44,934 nucleotides of DNA from NCBI GenBank assembly GCA_036677505.1, contig JAVBWK010000038.1, forward strand, positions 1 through 44,934. The letters are read 5' to 3'. The notes beneath the pieces were generated by a model. The model made no database searches, was not told the DNA's origin, and saw only the letters and a list, made by a program, of their open reading frames with translations. Shown piece by piece: positions 41,270 through 44,934 of the stretch. Origin of the DNA: UBA2227 sp036677505 (GTDB lineage: Bacteria; Bacillota_I; Bacilli_A; Erysipelotrichales; Erysipelotrichaceae). The position numbers and the translations under genes are program-made. How positions within the stretch are numbered: the first letter of the stretch is position 1; each line of letters opens with the position of its first letter.

Positions 41270-43651
41270 ATGCTAGAATTTAAGAATATAAAGAAAACAT
41301 ATCATGTCGGTGGAATTGAAACTAAGGCACTTGATGGGATCAGTGTTGCATTTCGTAAAAAAGAGTTTGTGGCTATCCTGGGAGTGAGTGGTTCAGGAAA
41401 AACAACATGCCTTAACATTGTCGGTGGTCTTGACCGATATGATTCGGGTGAATTAATTATTAAAGGGAAGAGCACATCGGATTTTACCGATCAAGACTGG
41501 GATGCTTACAGAAACAATTCGATCGGATTTGTGTTCCAGAACTATAATTTGATTTCACATCTGAGCATAGTTTCCAACGTCGAATTGGGGATGACCTTAA
41601 GTGGAATATCTGCAGAAGAGCGCCACAGACGTGCGTTGGAAGTGCTGGAAATGGTGGGATTGAAAGATCATTTACACAAGAACCCGAACCAGTTATCTGG
41701 TGGCCAAATGCAACGGGTTGCGATTGCGCGAGCACTTGCCAATGATCCGGAAATCCTGTTATGCGATGAACCGACTGGAGCGCTAGACACTACAACAAGC
41801 ACTCAAATCATGGATCTGATTAAAGAGATCGCCAAAGATCGCCTCGTTATTACCGTGACACATAATCCGGATATTGCTGAACACTATTCTGATCGTATCA
41901 TTCGGTTTCAAGATGGGAGAATTATCTCTGATACAAACCCTTATCAAGAAGAAAAACATACAGAACAGTTTTCACTAAAAAGAACGAGTATGAACTTTTT
42001 GGCGGCTCTCAAATTGTCCTTTAATAACCTGAGAACCAAAAAGGGTCGTACCTTCCTCACCGCTTTGGCATCAAGTATAGGGATCATTGGGATCGCTGTT
42101 ATATTAAGTTTATCCACCGGTTTTCAAGCTCAGATAAATTCATTTCAAAGTGATGCCATGTCAGAGTTTCCCATTATAGTATCACAAGCTTCAATGCAGT
42201 TGGATGCTGAGAGTATCGCCAGCCTGCAAGACAAGATTAAAGATAAAATCATGGGTACTGAAGAGTTCGCCGATTCAGAAGAAGTCTATCTATTTAATCC
42301 GTCAGACACTACTATTGCTCACAAAAATATCATAACCGATGAATATATGGACTATTTGAAACAAATTGATCCAAGCATCTGCAACAGCATCGGGTATACC
42401 AGAATCGTCAATATGAATTTGTTGCGAAAAGTGGATGACAGCGTTGTCCCCGTTTCGATAGCAAATTTCATGACATCAATCGGGAATGGCGTCGATCTAT
42501 CAAGCATACTCAACTTAGCTAACATCGCAAGCGTTGATGAGGTTGGATTGTCATCCTATCCCGAAAGGCTAAACGAAGGGGATGAATCGTATCTGGTCAG
42601 TAACTACGACTTGATGTCTGGACAATATCCGACAAATCCGACACAAGTGGTTTTGGTCATTGATTCCAAGAATCGAATTGATTTTAATAAGTTGAAGCTT
42701 CTAGGGTTTGATACCGAAGATGTTAAAAGTATCAAATTTGAAAATATCGTCGGAACTGAATTCAAGATTGTTATGAATGATGATTTTTTCATCAAAACAG
42801 AATTTGGTAATTTCGTACCCAACCAGAACTACACACAGATTTACGATTCCAACCACAACATCACGATTAAAGTCGTTGGAGTAGTGCGCCAAAAACAAGA
42901 CGTTAGAATCGGTGTCTTGGGAACAGGAATAGCGTATAGTGATGCCCTATCACAAATGATCATTGATAATGCATCCAACTCGGAAATTGTTAAAGCGCAA
43001 GAAATCAGTGATAAGAACGTCATCACTATGCAAGATCAAGATCCGGAAATGAAAAAGAATGTCTTAGCCTATCTGGGTGGCAGTGATACTCCGTTTATGG
43101 TTATGGTCTATCCGAACGATTTTGAAAGTAAATCTGTGGTGACCGCCTATTTAGACGCGTTTAACAAAGATAAGGAGATTTCCGATCAAATAATCTATAG
43201 CGATTTGGCAGGCCGGCTATCAGAACTTACCAGTGGGATAATGGATGCGATCACGATCGTCTTAATCGCATTTGCTGCCATATCTTTGGTGGTCAGTTTG
43301 ATTATGATTAGCATTATCACGTATACCTCGGTTTTGGAAAGAACGAACGAGATTGGGGTTTTGAGAGCATTGGGCGCAAGAAAAAAAGATATTACACGAG
43401 TGTTTGATGCCGAGACATTTATTTTGGGAGTCTTTTCTGGGATTCTTGGCGTCCTGATAGCTTGGATTTTAACTTTTCCAATCAATCAATTATTGTATGA
43501 TTGGACTGAGTTGGTAAATGTTGCTAACTTACGTTGGCAACATGCACTAGCGTTAGTCATTACCAGCACTATTTTGACTGTATTAGGTGGTCACATTCCA
43601 GCAAGGCTGGCGTCAAAGAAAAATGCTATTGAAGCGTTGAGAACTGAGTAA
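41270..43651 (+). CDS. MacB-type ABC transporter, ATPase and permease fused
   Basis: 793 residues. The N-terminal ATPase has Walker A GVSGSGKTT at 38-46, signature LSGGQ at 142-146, Walker B LLCDEP and the switch His198. A linker leads to the FtsX-type permease: one membrane helix near 265-285, a large extracytoplasmic domain of about 350 residues, and three helices near the C-terminus. MacB-like systems export peptides, drugs or lipoproteins by mechanotransmission rather than moving substrate through the membrane. Fused ATPase-permease forms are usual. AAAGGAG lies before ATG 41270 at 12-base spacing. Confidence 0.9.
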   Translation: MLEFKNIKKTYHVGGIETKALDGISVAFRKKEFVAILGVSGSGKTTCLNIVGGLDRYDSGELIIKGKSTSDFTDQDWDAYRNNSIGFVFQNYNLISHLSIVSNVELGMTLSGISAEERHRRALEVLEMVGLKDHLHKNPNQLSGGQMQRVAIARALANDPEILLCDEPTGALDTTTSTQIMDLIKEIAKDRLVITVTHNPDIAEHYSDRIIRFQDGRIISDTNPYQEEKHTEQFSLKRTSMNFLAALKLSFNNLRTKKGRTFLTALASSIGIIGIAVILSLSTGFQAQINSFQSDAMSEFPIIVSQASMQLDAESIASLQDKIKDKIMGTEEFADSEEVYLFNPSDTTIAHKNIITDEYMDYLKQIDPSICNSIGYTRIVNMNLLRKVDDSVVPVSIANFMTSIGNGVDLSSILNLANIASVDEVGLSSYPERLNEGDESYLVSNYDLMSGQYPTNPTQVVLVIDSKNRIDFNKLKLLGFDTEDVKSIKFENIVGTEFKIVMNDDFFIKTEFGNFVPNQNYTQIYDSNHNITIKVVGVVRQKQDVRIGVLGTGIAYSDALSQMIIDNASNSEIVKAQEISDKNVITMQDQDPEMKKNVLAYLGGSDTPFMVMVYPNDFESKSVVTAYLDAFNKDKEISDQIIYSDLAGRLSELTSGIMDAITIVLIAFAAISLVVSLIMISIITYTSVLERTNEIGVLRALGARKKDITRVFDAETFILGVFSGILGVLIAWILTFPINQLLYDWTELVNVANLRWQHALALVITSTILTVLGGHIPARLASKKNAIEALRTE

Positions 43652-43784
43652 CGAGATACCGATTTTGCTGATTTCAGAACTATTTATAGAATCTGCAAAG
43701 TGGTGTGTGTTAAAAAAAGAAGTTCCTTTGTAAATTTCATAGTCGAAGGAAAAGTGTTCATCGATGACTATTTGCCTTTTAGCG
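43652..43784. other. Intergenic stretch before attR
   Basis: No gene is apparent. TTCCTT and AAGGAA could form a weak 6-bp hairpin without a T run. It leads directly into the right arm repeats. Confidence 0.4.
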
Positions 43785-43807
43785 TGACTATACAATTGAC
43801 TATACAA
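43785..43807 (+). repeat. Right integrase arm-type sites of attR
   Basis: TGACTATACAA occurs at 43785 and 43797 (12-bp period), 113 bp before the core. The 25 bases 43784-43808 recur identically at 44671-44695. Confidence 0.75.
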
Positions 43808-43897
43808 AGTGTTAAAGCTATGAAGAAATGGGGAAGGATTGGAAGGATTTGTTAGTGATTTGAGGATAGGTTAATCCTGGTAAAGGAACATATCCAA

Positions 43898-43915
43898 TCC
43901 CCTCACCTGCTCCAT
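43898..43915 (+). other. attR core, first copy
   Basis: TCCCCTCACCTGCTCCAT, identical to the tRNA-Gly 3' end at 8531-8548. The rest of the tRNA is absent, so it is a core duplicate, not a gene. It bounds the prophage of about 35.4 kb. Confidence 0.85.
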
Positions 43916-43922
43916 AACACAA

Positions 43923-43943
43923 AAAAGCCCGTCAAGGGCTTTT
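43923..43943 (-). terminator. Bidirectional terminator next to attR
   Basis: AAAAGCCC and GGGCTTTT form an 8-bp stem with a 5-base loop. On the minus strand six T follow, serving the DUF4375 gene. Confidence 0.8.
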
Positions 43944-43962
43944 GTTTTGCATCAGTTTCTCT

Positions 43963-44535
43963 TTAGTTTCCAAAACTGTCAATGTTCAAGCGGATATAGT
44001 TGGTGATAACTTGACATAAATCTATGTCATCAGATTTTTCATAAAAAACATCATCTAGATCACTTAGTGGGTCATCTTCATAGGATTCCATAAAGCTATC
44101 AAGTGTTCCATCATCAAGCGCTTCATATCGTCCTTTTTGATTGGTCACGATATCCATAGCTTCCTTGATGATGTTGCTGATCTCTTTAGCTCCTATTTTC
44201 TCATAGCCATCAACACACAGATGAATATAATGCTTGGTGTCATTGAAGAATGCCTGGTTCAATCCTCCATTCATCACTTCATTATAAACTGAGAAACAAG
44301 CATAGGCACTCTGAACAGAATCGGGCAGATCCTCTAGATTTACCATCTTTTTCCAACGAAGATTATCAACCCAATAAAGCATTGCATCAAGCAGCTCACT
44401 GTCATCGAGTTTTGAGAAATCGGCTTTGGATATTTGACTAAATCGCTTTTCCTTTTCCCTCATCTCTGTCACGAAAGGTGATTCAGATTCCAAGATTTGT
44501 TTCTTCTTGGGCTTAAAGATATTGTACAGTTTCAT
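43963..44535 (-). CDS. DUF4375 / DMP19-like protein
   Basis: 190 residues. The core FSVYNEVMNGGLNQAFFN matches the DUF4375 (DMP19-like) family, whose function is not established. A basic N-terminal tail (NIFKPKKKQ) and an acidic C-terminal region (YEDDPLSDLDDVF) flank it. It is the only gene of the 887-bp unit between the two attR-like sites. It points toward the prophage, and its -10 region (TATAAT) and GAGGTAA site are in the 40 bp upstream. Related proteins occur beside toxin-immunity and phage cargo genes, so a defence or immunity role is possible but unproven. Confidence 0.7.
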   Translation of the reverse strand: MKLYNIFKPKKKQILESESPFVTEMREKEKRFSQISKADFSKLDDSELLDAMLYWVDNLRWKKMVNLEDLPDSVQSAYACFSVYNEVMNGGLNQAFFNDTKHYIHLCVDGYEKIGAKEISNIIKEAMDIVTNQKGRYEALDDGTLDSFMESYEDDPLSDLDDVFYEKSDDIDLCQVITNYIRLNIDSFGN

Positions 44536-44671
44536 ATAATTACCTCAATATGGATATTATAAACTACACGTTACTGGTTGAATAGTCAATTATATGGTTT
44601 GTAGGAATACACAATTTCCTTAATTCAGCAATTGCGAAGAAGCTTTAAATCGATGAGATATTATTTCTCTG
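44536..44671. other. Region between the DUF4375 gene and second arm repeats
   Basis: Holds the DUF4375 promoter region (minus-strand TATAAT about 20 bp before the start codon). No further gene is seen. Confidence 0.4.
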
Positions 44672-44694
44672 TGACTATACAATTGACTATACAA
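44672..44694 (+). repeat. Arm-type sites of the second attR
   Basis: TGACTATACAA at 44672 and 44684 (12-bp period), 113 bp before the second core copy: the same spacing as in the first attR. Confidence 0.75.
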
Positions 44695-44784
44695 AAGGTT
44701 CGAGCCTGTGAAGCCTGGTAAAGAATGGTAAAGAATATTCGGGGTTTGAAGGGGATTAAAGGATTGGTTAAAGGTTATATCAAA

Positions 44785-44802
44785 TCCCCTCACCTGCTCC
44801 AT
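44785..44802 (+). other. attR core, second copy
   Basis: The same 18 bases as at 8531 and 43898, 887 bp beyond the first attR core. The shared sequence with attL extends one more base (G). Confidence 0.8.
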
Positions 44803-44820
44803 GCAAGTTAAGTCCGGATC

Positions 44821-44845
44821 TGAAGTGAACCCCAAATAGTAGACA
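44821..44845. repeat. Terminal inverted repeat of an IS3-family element
   Basis: Begins TGAAGTGAACCCC and ends AGTAGACA, the form of IS3-family (IS150 group) ends. The transposase C-terminus lies just inside it, so this is the right end of an IS on the minus strand. Confidence 0.6.
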
Positions 44846-44851
44846 TATGAC

Positions 44852-44934
44852 TTAAGCATAACTATAACTGGACTGAAGCCGGAATTGAACTGGACTCAGT
44901 CCTTTTAGTTTGAGTTTGATTCGTTTGTGATTGT
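44852..44934 (-). CDS. IS3-family transposase OrfB, C-terminal fragment (runs off the window)
   Basis: The minus-strand frame from the window edge reads NHKRIKLKLKGLSPVQFR then LQSSYSYA and a TAA stop at 44854-44852. NHKRI--KLKGLSPVQFR is the conserved C-terminus of IS3/IS150 transposases. Only 26 codons are inside the window; the remainder lies to the right. It shows that a mobile element abuts the tRNA-Gly integration hotspot, 18 bp beyond the second attR core. Confidence 0.75.
   Translation of the reverse strand, partial: NHKRIKLKLKGLSPVQFRLQSSYSYA

Noticed and set aside
43898..43914. Second tRNA-Gly gene
   Set aside because: Only the last 17 bases of the tRNA are present; the sequence upstream does not fold as a tRNA. 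It is an attachment core. The same applies to 44785-44801.

Overview
The window is from a low-to-moderate G+C Gram-positive bacterium (Firmicutes/Bacillota). The support is strong AGGAGG-type ribosome binding sites, frequent TTG/GTG starts, TGA used as a stop (so not a mycoplasma code), tandem MgtE transporters, peptidoglycan genes and a classic Gram-positive siphoprophage. I cannot name the genus from sequence alone; an Erysipelotrichia-like host is only a guess.

Layout. (1) Positions 1-8205 are host chromosome: an alpha/beta hydrolase, a membrane-anchored Mur ligase, a NUDIX hydrolase, a D-Ala-D-Ala ligase, two tandem MgtE magnesium transporters, DeoD and a CopZ-like metal-binding protein, split by intrinsic terminators into short operons. 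(2) 8225-8580 is a tRNA operon, Ser(GCU)-Asp(GUC)-Gly(GCC). (3) From the 3' end of tRNA-Gly (attL core 8531-8548) to 43915 lies an integrated HK97-type temperate siphophage of about 35 kb. Its order is RNase H, integrase and CI/LexA-type repressor on the minus strand; then on the plus strand a Cro-like regulator, a second tyrosine recombinase, replisome organiser, putative origin iterons, DnaC-like loader, late regulator, ParB-methyltransferase fusion, an Abi_2/HEPN abortive-infection gene, a packaging module with HNH/P-loop fusion and candidate cos, head, tail (with a canonical -1 frameshift for the tail chaperone), tail fibres and lysis. (4) The right end, 34.5-43.7 kb, carries cargo: an Mrr-family endonuclease plus a 1260-residue single-chain restriction-modification-specificity protein, then a TetR-DegV-ABC transporter operon. 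(5) After attR (43898-43915) comes an 887-bp unit with a DUF4375/DMP19-like gene, ending in a second attR-like site (44785-44802). Beyond it is the end of an IS3-family insertion sequence.

The most notable structure is in the attachment sites. Integrase arm-type repeats (consensus TGACTATACA) occur at attL with 11-bp period and at both attR copies with 12-bp period. In both attR copies the first arm lies exactly 130 bp from the last base of the core. A fourth site at 39399-39602, on the opposite strand, repeats this geometry (130 bp, 12-bp arm period, then 11-bp arm period on the far side) with a different arm sequence (TGACCATACA) and a different tRNA-end-like core. It therefore looks like a complete attP of a cousin element stranded inside this prophage, marking the boundary between the phage/restriction block and the transporter cargo.

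Other items worth following are an attenuator-like structured leader in front of the phage RNase H gene, a leader with intrinsic terminator in front of the packaging operon, two compact hairpin RNAs with their own -10 boxes, a candidate cos inverted repeat around a C7 tract, and origin iterons in two families.
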